Shown one piece after another: positions 41,701-50,249 of a stretch of DNA of 64,000 nt. The DNA lies in NCBI GenBank assembly GCA_012862575.1, contig BLSF01000015.1, positions 433,545 to 497,544 of the forward strand, given 5' to 3'. Source of the DNA: Parietichytrium sp. I65-24A (lineage: Eukaryota > Sar > Bigyra > Thraustochytrida > Thraustochytriidae). A program made the position numbers and the translations under genes. The notes below the pieces were generated by a model. The model was given only the letters and a program-made list of their open reading frames with translations, searched no databases and was not told the DNA's origin. Each line of letters opens with the position of its first letter. Position 1 is the first letter of the stretch.

Positions 41701-43786
41701 GATCATAGGCAAACTGCTTAAAGTCGACCGGATGAATGTCATTCAAGAAGCGCTGCACCACCGCGCTCCACCAAGGATGCTGGTCCCAAAGTCTTCAAAA
41801 CTTTCTTCAGAGGTTCGGAGTAAACTGAAAACGCACAGCGACGGGGGTACTTTGGTCCATGAAGCAGTACTTCTTTTGGGCAAAGACGAACTCCAAGGTT
41901 TTTTGGAGACGGTGGACTCTTGTTTTCGAACAAAGGCTGAAACACTACGTTTTCTGGACATCAAAAATAGCGAAGGGAGTGCAGCGTGGCCTGTTGATCC
42001 AAGCGCTGTATCCTGTATGTCAGCTTTTAGGGAGTATTTGAGAAGTCCCGGCCCCAAAAAGGTTGTTGCCACCGAGAAAAAGGTTCGCGGTAAAAAGAAA
42101 AAAAAAGCGAAGTTGGACGCCGTGTCAAGGACTCCACCGGTTGAAACACAAGAAGATATTGCCTTGGATCACAGCCCTTGTTCAACTTCGAATGCAGTGA
42201 ATGTGACCGCGGATGAAAGAATCGGAGGACGGGTTAATGCAGAGATCAAGTCGAGTGCGATGTCAGGAGAAACTGTCGACCAGATTCAAGCAAGTTTTAG
42301 CGCTCTCAGCGAAAGCGAAAAACAAAAGCTGATAAGAGATTTGACCTCTACGATGGATAGCTCGGCAAAAAGTACTGACTTACGAAGCGATGCTAGCGAT
42401 TTTGGGACACGCAGATCTAAGGAGGGCAATCCGGCAGCAGGAAACAGCGGAGATGGGTTTCCTGAGAACAAGAGTAAAGATGCCTTTGGGGAGGGTCTGG
42501 ACGATGCTGAGGCCGAAGTTAGGGAAAGCAGTCATGGTTCGAAGATTTCGCAATGCACAACAACTGACGAGCAAAATCTCTCAAAGAAGCGCATCGCGCC
42601 CGAATCTTCGGAACATTCGAAAGAAGCGCGACACGACTTGGGGTGCCGAGACAAGATCCGCGAGAAGTCGTCTTCCTCAACATCCCGAGAGTCGTCATAT
42701 GAAAGACCGTCAAAGTCTCCACCTCGAGAAACCTCTCGCGAAAGCCAATCGGCTTCGTCATACCGAGACACGCTTCGCGAGAAGCCATCTTCCTCAACAT
42801 CCCGAGAGTCGTCATATGAAAGACCGTTAAAGTCTCCACGTCGAGAAACCTCTCGCGAAAGCCAATCTCGTGAGAAGCCGTCTTCCTCAACATCCCGAGA
42901 GTCGTTATATGAAAGACCGTCAAAGTCTCCACCTCGAGAAACCTCTCGCGAAAGCCAATCGGCTTCGTCATACCGAGACACGCTTCGCGAGAAGCCGTCT
43001 TCCTCAACATCCCGAGAGTCGTCATATGAAAGACCTTTAAAGTCTCCACGTCGAGAAACCTCTCGCGAAAGCCAATCTCGTGAGAAATCGTCTTCCTCAA
43101 CATCCCGAGAGTCGTCATATGAGAGACCGTCAAAGTCGCTACGTCGAGAAACCTCTCGCGAAAACCAATCAGCCTCGTCATACCGAGACACGGCTCGCGA
43201 GAAATCGTCTTCCTCAACATCCCGAGAGTCGTCATATGAGAGACCGTCAAAGTCGCTACGTCGAGAAACCTCTCGCGAAAGCCAATCAGCTTCGCCATAC
43301 CGAGACACGGCTCGCGAGAAACCATATGCCTCGTCTTTCAAAGACTCGTCACGCGAGGGGCCGTCGAAATTGCCACGTTTGAGTCGAGAAGCAAGCCACG
43401 AAAGTTTCCCAAACCAAGACAAGAGTCGCGATAAACCGTACACTTCGTCGAGACGAGATTCGTCACATGAAAGACCACCAAAATTGTCACCTCTGAGTCG
43501 ATGGGCCTCTTCTGAAAGCCAATTTGGGTCGCAGCGACACGGTTCACGCAATGCCAAGGAGGGTTTAGAAGAACTCAGGCCAGTTGCAAAGGCTCTCTAT
43601 TCACATATTTTGCGCAACCCTGAAGCGATAATGCATCCTTCAAAAGCAGGGTTGACCTTGACCGATACTGAGCGTACTAAGGTGCGCAGATATGGTACAC
43701 TGACGCAGCTAGTTTTGAAGTTCCCCGGTGCGTTTTTCGTTCTTCCGAATAAGTGCATCAAGGCGAAGAAATTCCCACATTTTTAA
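38720..43786 (+). CDS. large protein of unknown function with R/S/E-rich repeat array
   Basis: Not recognised. The 1688-residue product reads as: a low-complexity N-terminus with NENENENE (near 31-45, GAATGA repeat); a helical region at about 85-220, weakly like a TFIIS-N/HEAT bundle, ending in a Cys-rich patch (CICKESCQCN); a disordered stretch (about 220-465); a globular part (about 470-1110) starting LELDMETGTYVFRRARL and mostly helical; a Lys-rich link (KKVRGKKKKKAK); a repeat array of REKSSSSTSRESSYERPSKS-type units (about 1315-1533); and a C-terminal part of about 80 residues (LRPVAKALYSHIL..KFPGAFFVLPNK) that could be a winged helix. RS/RE repeats and basic links suggest a nuclear RNA- or chromatin-linked protein, an inference only. 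The frame is open upstream without ATG, so the ATG at 38720 was chosen. Confidence 0.8.
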   Translation: MSASAGGRCEGIADANAAERQGRNSERERKNENENENENEKEKESEEHVAEQHGNGCGAEGEDQSSERGILGNGNEKEVVAPQERKVAADVMSGKPSARGQSTWEIEVGKCLRADGSVFCETAAQMKRLVKVASRAWSITEKALAMELLLRLRAGAMERIAEKKPLRGYLAFILKSAKHASVKFKCWCALAEGGQLCICISTQMSMCNEGMVTPCICKESCQCNALRPSSSSSSNKAQSPGFQADVLLQNCMVLLEQLTVLVRLYGSYLILSEEDTEELERNPCLPEELPQGPKEIFSLAWSALQQAVKDEGKAAKRRKESPQLQMEPLAVKPVRSESADSGAGLMNPFELNTLPAQGSDQARVEELPQTTTAPRETSASLAAENTPQLDGTGASLANSQVVDHSHSRTEWHATQPNPPVTTDSNTAGGESQEEATPGANQTRSSTRISVSFGDQPVSGQRRPRESRRSGARIQQGGEEEYSKLELDMETGTYVFRRARLSQADRGQVARYGGWGKPQERVVVRFLAENDVTGHSFALETPGYQYKPKGAWKCPKLPPLPAMSHKWTSQYEQEEKRIGQAACLDAETFSVKRPRYSQKLVQSTEPIDPYLLFKAADALHEMPDSHRQGEYFALWWDWISQMRDPGNAVIEYFGNIHVLLSAAKLKVSYSKLLFGRPMGRILRDIISKGVEHALVSFLLEVQGAVQQKLVSPRQWKDVLLTQIDGMDSLMFAFNVKVPWFFVIIAEKTAAILDSEGFTKLFTRQGVDTMNNTYLHYLAGCGPGVALRACELVCNIVQTTCRGPNGVYHIWLNAANAGNLTAGEVCNDKEVQEFLRRQNSVCVEAALEGKHMGRFGDLEYLSDFKVGPDAVLMRMTRAFESVLTACSQKEMSSDECLYFLRNSSMKQSFVTSAFVPTRVFQILGYVFSGYSFYTAAPQREAVTNVFKRFLSFLNSLRKKGFLSLENYCTLLSESFQNGTNVFRKAVRCLSNAPFAMIIGKLLKVDRMNVIQEALHHRAPPRMLVPKSSKLSSEVRSKLKTHSDGGTLVHEAVLLLGKDELQGFLETVDSCFRTKAETLRFLDIKNSEGSAAWPVDPSAVSCMSAFREYLRSPGPKKVVATEKKVRGKKKKKAKLDAVSRTPPVETQEDIALDHSPCSTSNAVNVTADERIGGRVNAEIKSSAMSGETVDQIQASFSALSESEKQKLIRDLTSTMDSSAKSTDLRSDASDFGTRRSKEGNPAAGNSGDGFPENKSKDAFGEGLDDAEAEVRESSHGSKISQCTTTDEQNLSKKRIAPESSEHSKEARHDLGCRDKIREKSSSSTSRESSYERPSKSPPRETSRESQSASSYRDTLREKPSSSTSRESSYERPLKSPRRETSRESQSREKPSSSTSRESLYERPSKSPPRETSRESQSASSYRDTLREKPSSSTSRESSYERPLKSPRRETSRESQSREKSSSSTSRESSYERPSKSLRRETSRENQSASSYRDTAREKSSSSTSRESSYERPSKSLRRETSRESQSASPYRDTAREKPYASSFKDSSREGPSKLPRLSREASHESFPNQDKSRDKPYTSSRRDSSHERPPKLSPLSRWASSESQFGSQRHGSRNAKEGLEELRPVAKALYSHILRNPEAIMHPSKAGLTLTDTERTKVRRYGTLTQLVLKFPGAFFVLPNKCIKAKKFPHF
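42662..43316 (+). repeat. coding tandem repeat, alternating 117- and 93-bp units
   Basis: Six in-frame units start at 42662, 42779, 42872, 42989, 43082 and 43199. Their lengths are 117, 93, 117, 93, 117 and 117 bp (39 or 31 codons). The short units lack the SASSYRDT part. The 117+93 alternation gives a 210-bp higher-order period repeated twice, so a two-unit block was duplicated. Units are nearly identical in DNA, which points to recent expansion or homogenisation. Confidence 0.93.
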
Positions 43787-44867
43787 AGTGCTTCTGGACA
43801 ATAACTGAAGTTGGACCAGCTACCCTCTTGACGAGGCTAAGATCATCTTCTTTCGATTCGGGAGGAATTTCATCGCGCGCGGGACAAACAGTTTTTCTTC
43901 AATCGAAATCGAGACCACGTGACCGAAACAGTACCGGAACTTGAGTACCATTCTTGATTGTGAATCTCGATTGATTTGATCAAAACTCGGAACCGACCGG
44001 TTCTCGCTACCTATTCTGAGTCATAGTATCTCTATTTCTACATGTTATTTAGTTTATATATTAGGATAAGCTAGGGTTAGGGTACACAGACCTTCATCGT
44101 TTCGGTTCCTCGATGTCAACTTTTGCGGAACGCAAAGTGAGACATTCTTATATAGTATCAGCATATAAGGTGAAGTAGTTCTTCTGAAAGCTCCTTCTGT
44201 TCCTCTTAAGAAGGCTATGAGTTTAATTTAGCATTCTTCTTTCGTTCCTCGTGATCTTCAAACACTCCAACTCTTACGCTTCTCCATATATAATTAATAT
44301 CACAATGCGCCATGACTCTCCTACCTCCGCGCATAGCCTATCCTACAACCAAGCCCCACAACCACACAACCATCCTTACCCCCCTGCCTAACCCCCAGCT
44401 ACCCACGACTACCAATCGCCGCTAGTCCGAGCTAATGGTACCTGTTAGAGGATCTTACAGTGGCACGGTAGCTAATCGTTGGCGCTCAGCGCGAGGTAGA
44501 GCGAGTAGTATCCCAACCACTACTACAAGGTCTAGAAAATGGAGAGGGAGGAGCGTCTAAATCAAGACCCTATTGACAGGAAGCATCCCTTATATCATCT
44601 TATTTTATCTTATTTTAATACCTACGCCTGAAAATAGAGACTATGTGGCGGCAAAGTAAGAGCGGTGGATGGCAGTAGAAAGAGAGGTAAGAAGTGCAGT
44701 AAGTAAAGCGGGCAAGCGAGAAAGAGAGAGAGAGAGAGAGAGATGAGATAGACACAGAGGAGAGCAGACCAAGTGCAGTTCACTCACCCCCGACGAGCAT
44801 CCGCTGTCGGTGAACAGACAAGCATCCAAGGATCGCAGAGCGACAAGACAGGCAAGTCAATAGCAAG
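43787..44867. other. intergenic region and RPS2 promoter
   Basis: About 1.1 kb. It contains TAGGGTTAGGG (about 44072-44082, two telomere-like units), AT-rich sequence near 44590-44625, and a GA run (about 44720-44745) in the RPS2 leader. No gene. Confidence 0.55.
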
Positions 44868-45647
44868 ATGGCAGAGCGCGAGGACGCCCCAAACCGCGGA
44901 GGATTCGGCCGCGGAGGCCGCGGAGGTCGCGGACGTGGTCGCGGTCGCGGAGGCCGTGGCCGTGGTCGCCGCAATGAGAAGGAGGGCTGGGTGCCAGTGA
45001 CCAAGCTCGGACGCCTTGTGAAGGAGGGCAAGTTCAACTCGGTAGAGGAGGTGTTCTTGTACTCTCTTCCAGTGAAAGAGTTCCAGATCATTGACCACTT
45101 CTTCCCTGAGGGATCCCTCGTGGATGAGGTCATGAAGATCATGCCTGTCCAGAAGCAGACCACCGCTGGTCAGCGCACCAGGTTCAAGGCGTTCGTCGCT
45201 GTGGGAGACCGCAACGGACACGTCGGCCTCGGAGTGAAAGTGGCATCTGAGGTGGCAAACGCTATCCAGGGCGCTATCCGCAACGCAAAGACCAACATTG
45301 TGCCAGTTCGCCGTGGATACTGGGGAAACAAGGTCGGCCTTCCACACACCGTGCCATGCAAGCTCACCGGAAAGTGCGGCTCTGTGCGCGTTCGCTTGAT
45401 CCCTGCTCCTCGCGGTACCGGTCTCTGCGCGTCCCCAGCAAACAAGAAGATGCTCAACATGTGCGGAGTTGAGGATGTGTACACCTCCTCCCGTGGCCAC
45501 ACCCGTACCATGGGTAACTTCATCAAGGCTACCTACTTCGCTCTCCAGAAGTCTTACGGATACCTTTCCCCAGACCTCTGGGCTCAGACTCCTCTTGGCA
45601 AGTCCCCAATGCAGGAGTACTCTGACCTCCTCAAGAAGAGCAAGTAA
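44868..45647 (+). CDS. RPS2: 40S ribosomal protein S2 (uS5)
   Basis: Small-subunit ribosomal protein at the mRNA entry/decoding side. The 259-residue product has an Arg/Gly-rich N-terminus with RGRGRGRG repeats (about 11-34; in animals this is methylated by PRMT3). The S5 double-stranded-RNA-binding domain follows (about 80-145: QQ-type [25 protein letters not shown]). The S5 C-terminal domain follows it (about 165-235: [32 protein letters not shown]). Start is the ATG at 44868. All its Pro codons are CCA or CCT, as in GS1, which fits high expression. The leader is purine-rich (GA repeat). It is read in the same direction as the MTHFR-fold gene that follows. Confidence 0.98.
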   Translation: MAEREDAPNRGGFGRGGRGGRGRGRGRGGRGRGRRNEKEGWVPVTKLGRLVKEGKFNSVEEVFLYSLPVKEFQIIDHFFPEGSLVDEVMKIMPVQKQTTAGQRTRFKAFVAVGDRNGHVGLGVKVASEVANAIQGAIRNAKTNIVPVRRGYWGNKVGLPHTVPCKLTGKCGSVRVRLIPAPRGTGLCASPANKKMLNMCGVEDVYTSSRGHTRTMGNFIKATYFALQKSYGYLSPDLWAQTPLGKSPMQEYSDLLKKSK

Positions 45648-46071
45648 TTTGTTTTCGTGGAGACAGTTTGCTTTAGTTGGCGTGGTCTCGTGAACGTGCG
45701 TGTGGTCGGGGCTTTTGTTCTTTGCTAGCTAGCCAAGGGCGCGAATCGTCGGGAGAAACTGCTCGGAAGACGAGCCGGGGTGATGATGTCATTGGGTTGT
45801 GCCCAGCTGAGGAGGAGCTTCCGTGTCTCCGGTCTTGGATCGGAATTCGGATTCTCATACCCCGCGATTCGAAATTATACAACTCTTGGTGTAGTTGGGA
45901 AATTCCTGCTCGAAAGTTTTTTGGACTCTAGACATTCGATCGAACCACGTGATCTAAATTAAACTGATATTCAGATTCCTTCTTCCTTTCTCTCTGTTTA
46001 TGTTCATTGAACTTTGAATGATAAATTATTATGTTCAATCTCAAAAAAGTTAAAGACAATTTCAATTGACA
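45648..46071. other. intergenic region between RPS2 and MTHFR-fold gene
   Basis: 424 bases, becoming AT-rich towards the next start codon. No gene or clear signal. Confidence 0.55.
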
Positions 46072-47121
46072 ATGAAGAGTTTCTTTCAATTGAATCAAGC
46101 GCTCGAAGGCCTTGGGTCTTTGCGACCCAATCCTGCCGGTCTTTTTCCACTCTCCACAACGTATGCGTTCCACGAGCTTCTATCCCAAATTCTAGAACCG
46201 GGCTCGACCGACAGCAGAGGCAACAGAGGCCCTCGGACACCTTGCAGACTTTTTCACACCTGCAACGAGGGCGCGAAAAGGGCGATGCGGGCCAAGCGGT
46301 GGGTCTTCGAGGTGACGCCAAGGTGGGCTTTGAAGAAGCAGAGCCAACAGACTTGGGCTTCGCTGCGGAGGAGCGGAGGAGCGGTGAGCATCGCTTTCCT
46401 TCCCAACAGTTCGAGCGCCAAGGTGCTCGAGGCGTGCAAGAGAGTTCAAGTCGAAGAGGACGTTCCGGTTATCTGCCACGTCCCTGCCCGAAGATTCGAG
46501 GACGGGCGTGAGCTGGCCGACTTTGTGTCGAAAGCGCGCGAGGAGTGTCGAGTGAGCGAGTTCTTCTTCATCGCTGGAGATCACGAACCGAAAGGCGTCT
46601 TGCGCACATCGCTCGAAGGCATCCGATCTCTAGGAGAATCGGCAGCGAAGTTAAGGTCGGTCGGCTTTGCGGCATATCCCGATGGGCATGCACGAATCGA
46701 AGACTCTCTGCTATCCAACGCGATGAAGGAGAAGGCTGACTACATGCGTTCAAGTCTGCCGGGAAACAACATGCACTTTGTCACACAGTTGTGCCTGTCG
46801 CCTGACTCGGTGCGATTATGGCATGGCAAGGCTGCGCAAGCCTTGGGTTTCGATCCTAGGTATTACGTGGGCATATTTGGATCCTCGCCGCTTTCCAAGA
46901 TACGAGCGCTTTCGCAGCGGCTGGAATTCGGCCCCGCACTCAAGGACCAAGTGCAAGCTCGTTTCTCCGCCTGTGCCGGATCTAAAGGGAGTGCAACGTC
47001 CGGCCCTTTGTCCGAAAGCCTCTTGCAGGCCGAAGACTCTTTCCCAGCTGGCTTCTGCGGGTTCCAAGTTTCCACCTTTGATGATGTGGATGCCACGCTC
47101 CGCTTTCTCGAATTAGATTGA
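46072..47121 (+). CDS. methylenetetrahydrofolate reductase-like (MTHFR-fold) protein
   Basis: Probable FAD-linked TIM-barrel protein related to methylenetetrahydrofolate reductase. The 349-residue product has about 75 N-terminal residues with no clear domain and then barrel strands recognisable by order: FEVTPRW (79-85), VSIAFLP (105-111), VICHVPARR (133-141, where MTHFR has HITC), FFIAGDHEP (164-172, where MTHFR has LRGD), GFAAYPDGHA (198-207, where MTHFR has AGYPEGH) and NNMHFVTQLCLS (232-243, where MTHFR has ITQ). It lacks the C-terminal SAM-binding domain of eukaryotic MTHFR and is divergent, so activity is uncertain. The N-terminus could be a mitochondrial presequence, or translation could start at Met72. 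The first ATG in frame is at 46072. Confidence 0.75.
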   Translation: MKSFFQLNQALEGLGSLRPNPAGLFPLSTTYAFHELLSQILEPGSTDSRGNRGPRTPCRLFHTCNEGAKRAMRAKRWVFEVTPRWALKKQSQQTWASLRRSGGAVSIAFLPNSSSAKVLEACKRVQVEEDVPVICHVPARRFEDGRELADFVSKAREECRVSEFFFIAGDHEPKGVLRTSLEGIRSLGESAAKLRSVGFAAYPDGHARIEDSLLSNAMKEKADYMRSSLPGNNMHFVTQLCLSPDSVRLWHGKAAQALGFDPRYYVGIFGSSPLSKIRALSQRLEFGPALKDQVQARFSACAGSKGSATSGPLSESLLQAEDSFPAGFCGFQVSTFDDVDATLRFLELD

Positions 47122-50100
47122 TCTCTGCTCTTTCAAGACAGGCTCTAGTGCCTTCAAGAATTAAAGAGGCTACATCTGCATGCTTTTCCCTGCAAGTCGT
47201 TTGCATGCAGAGTGAACGAAATCCCTTCCAAAGTGCGCAAAAACGAACACACTCCAACTCGAGAACTGCACACTTTGTTGATCCTACAGTTGTAAACTCT
47301 ACCGCAAAGAACGCCAATGTCAAAACCAATTCACGACTTGGACGCGCGCCAACACATTGACCTGAAATCTGGCTCTACCTCGCTTGATAGTGGCTTTGCT
47401 AAATGAGCCGCACGTATCCGGCTGGGCTATGCCGGCGTTATTCACAGCTGAGAATAAAGCGATCTTTCGGAGTCGCTGCCACGCGCCATAAAGTGGTAGA
47501 CTGATTGTGGATTGTGGCCACAGTCTGCCAGAGCCAAGACTGCCACGGCAATGCGTTTGTCGTTCTGCCTCCCCCGAGGACAGGCTAGCTGTAGTGCCTG
47601 AACCATCATCCCCCACCGCACCAGCGCTATTCATCCTTCTTACAGCGACTGCCTTGTTTGTGCCCCCATCCCGCCATTGAGAACTTACTCAGTATTCTAT
47701 GGACTCGGAGGAAGCCTGAGGAGTCTCAGGGAGAAGAAGAGGTGCTCTGATACTGGTATTGACCCGATACTATGCCTCTAACGACTGTCGTGTTGTGGGA
47801 AGGCTTGGAACGAGCGCACCCATTTCAGGTGCAAGCGGCTTGGCCCACTCATTAGATCTCGTTAGGCTCCTACTGTCTGCAAATGATGGCATTGCACTCG
47901 TTTTCAAAGCTTCCCTTGCACTCCTTGCACGTCATGTTGATGATATCAAACCAGCATCAACGTCCAACAGTGAAACCAACCGTTTGTTTGTTTTGGTTTA
48001 TTTTGATTTCCGCAAGCTTTCAATCTGCACTCGATGGAATGAGCTCCGAAATTTCTTACTGTTCTAAAACTGAAATTTCTTCTAACTTGCCTGATCCTCT
48101 GCAGCTCTCAAACTACTCAAACTGCTCGTTTCATTCGCTCACAGTGAGACAGTTTTCAGAATCAACGATCTGCTCGCACTTGAATGTGCCTACTGTACTC
48201 GGGCAGCTGTTGGCGATGGTCAGTTTTCACAACCATTCACAATCCATCCATCCATCCACGTCAAAGTATATGAAAATGAGAGATGAGATCCAAACGAAAA
48301 ACTTGTTGTTGGCTTTCTCGCTTTCGTCAGATCGCACAAGTCCCTCACAACTTTGCACAATACCGGTACAGGGCTCGCCTTTCCCTATTTACTCCTACGC
48401 GCGCTTCCTCCCGAGGAACTATTCGGTTGTACGTCCATCGTCCGCCCTTGCACTACTATAGAAAGCGCTGACCAGAGGATTAATCGGAGTAATTCGGATC
48501 GTCGCTGTGGAGTCCGCAGCTTCTAGGGTAATAGGTAGAGATGGCTAGGCGGAGTGGATGAGACTGGTTTCAGACAGGAGTTGAAGGCGTTTCACTCTTG
48601 CGACGAATCGAATCAATACGACATGCAACGATCGCGCGTTTGGCGCTCATGCTCTTCGAAATCCTTTTTTTCTGTTCATAATATAAAACATTCATTCATT
48701 CAACGAACTAGTGCACTCATGAACAGGTTTCTCTCACGTCTTTAGCTAAATTAGGTCAATCTCCGGTTTCCCACGTGTTCCCAGCACTGCGGCGAGAACA
48801 GGTTCTATTTCTACCGAGCCATTTACTCAAGATTACCGGTGAGAAAAGAAGACCTGACATTGCACATGAGATTGCAGCTAGCTCATCTCAGCCTCAGCTG
48901 CCTTCTTTCGAAATTCGAGTTGAGTGATTCAATCAATCATTCTCTCATTCATTCCTTGATCCTCCACATCCTTGGCTTCTGGTACGAGTAGGGCGATGAC
49001 ACAATTCACAAAAGCAGGCGAGCTTGCTGTTAGTTGTCCCTTCTGAATTCTGTTCTGAATCTGTTGTTGTCTTCACTTTTCCAACGTGTGCAAGCCAATT
49101 CTCAAACGAATAGTTTACTGTTGGTTTTAGTTTACAGTTAGGACTTGGATGGATTGCGCATGTTCAAGACGGTCGAGTTTGCTGTGAAACAAAGAAAGAA
49201 GGAATGAAACAAAGAAAGAAAGAAAGAAAGAAACACAGAAGGACTTATTGGCTTATTCCGTCCACGAGCCACCTCTCGGCAGAAGCTGGACTAGTGTATT
49301 CGTTGGCCGAGCTTAAGAGCTGCACTGGTCATCTGGCCACGCACCGACGTGTGTTGTGAAGTTGTGAGTCACTCACTCACTCACCCACTCACTCACAATT
49401 CTCACGGCCCTCACAGCTCTTCACCCCGGGAGTACCTGGCCATTAGCGTTAAGTATAGTAGTAAACGATTCGCCCTCACTCACTGTCACTCACTCACTCA
49501 CCCACTCGCTCACTCGCGGATTCACAGCTCGCTCATTTACGGTAAGTGGTAGATGTCGCTATGATTCAATCAATTCCTCCCTCCCCAACCGCACATCTCC
49601 TCACACAGCGCGCATCTACTCCAACAACTAGCACTCCCTACGCTCCCGCCTCTACCCATTTATAAGAGACTCTTACAAGGACACAATCGGACGGAGATCG
49701 CGTCACTGAAGATTAATATCAGTACTACAACCAAATATCACAATGACGTCATCTTCGTGAAGATGAGCATCACTGCCTTCCCTACCGAATCTCCCATCTA
49801 CCCTTACCGCTAACTCCGCCCACCACCTCCCTTAACCACGCACCACCTCAACCCGCCTAACCACTCCCTACTCTCCCTTAGGCCTCGCCACCCCTCCCTC
49901 ACACCCCCGCCCCTAGCACTCACATAACCCTCCATACGCTTCCCAGGGTCTTACCCCACCAGATATCTAAACAACTAGCGAGCCGGGTAGAATCAATTAT
50001 CCGTGGCGGTAAGAGCTGGGTAGAAGCAGAGCGAAACAGAGAGAGGAGACAGACCCGGATTGAGCGTGCGCGACAGAGACACACAGAGACACAGCAGAGT

Positions 50101-50249
50101 TGGCGGAAGAGTTTATATATACACACACACAGACACGACACAGACACAGTCACAGTCAAAGTCACATTCACATTCACAGACACAGAAGAGCGAGAAAGAA
50201 GGAGCAAGGAGCAAGGAGAAAAGAGAAAAGAGAAAGGATCAAGTGAAAG
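47122..50249. other. 3.1-kb gene-free region upstream of ALAS
   Basis: No supported gene on either strand. Repeats: GAAA near 49187-49232, CACT/ACTC near 49364-49510, and CA near 50117-50130 in the ALAS leader. A TTTATATATAC stretch at about 50108-50118 lies 130 bases before the ALAS start. A long minus-strand open frame that runs into ALAS is a mirror of ALAS codon bias. Confidence 0.55.
49364..49510. repeat. ACTC-rich tandem repeats (two tracts)
   Basis: Two short arrays of CACT/ACTC units at about 49364-49397 and 49475-49515, separated by unique sequence, in the gene-free region before ALAS. Confidence 0.8.

Noticed and set aside
42519-43557. Minus-strand repeat-protein frames over the R/S/E array
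   Set aside because: They exist only because the array unit length is a multiple of three; the plus strand is part of a 5-kb open frame.
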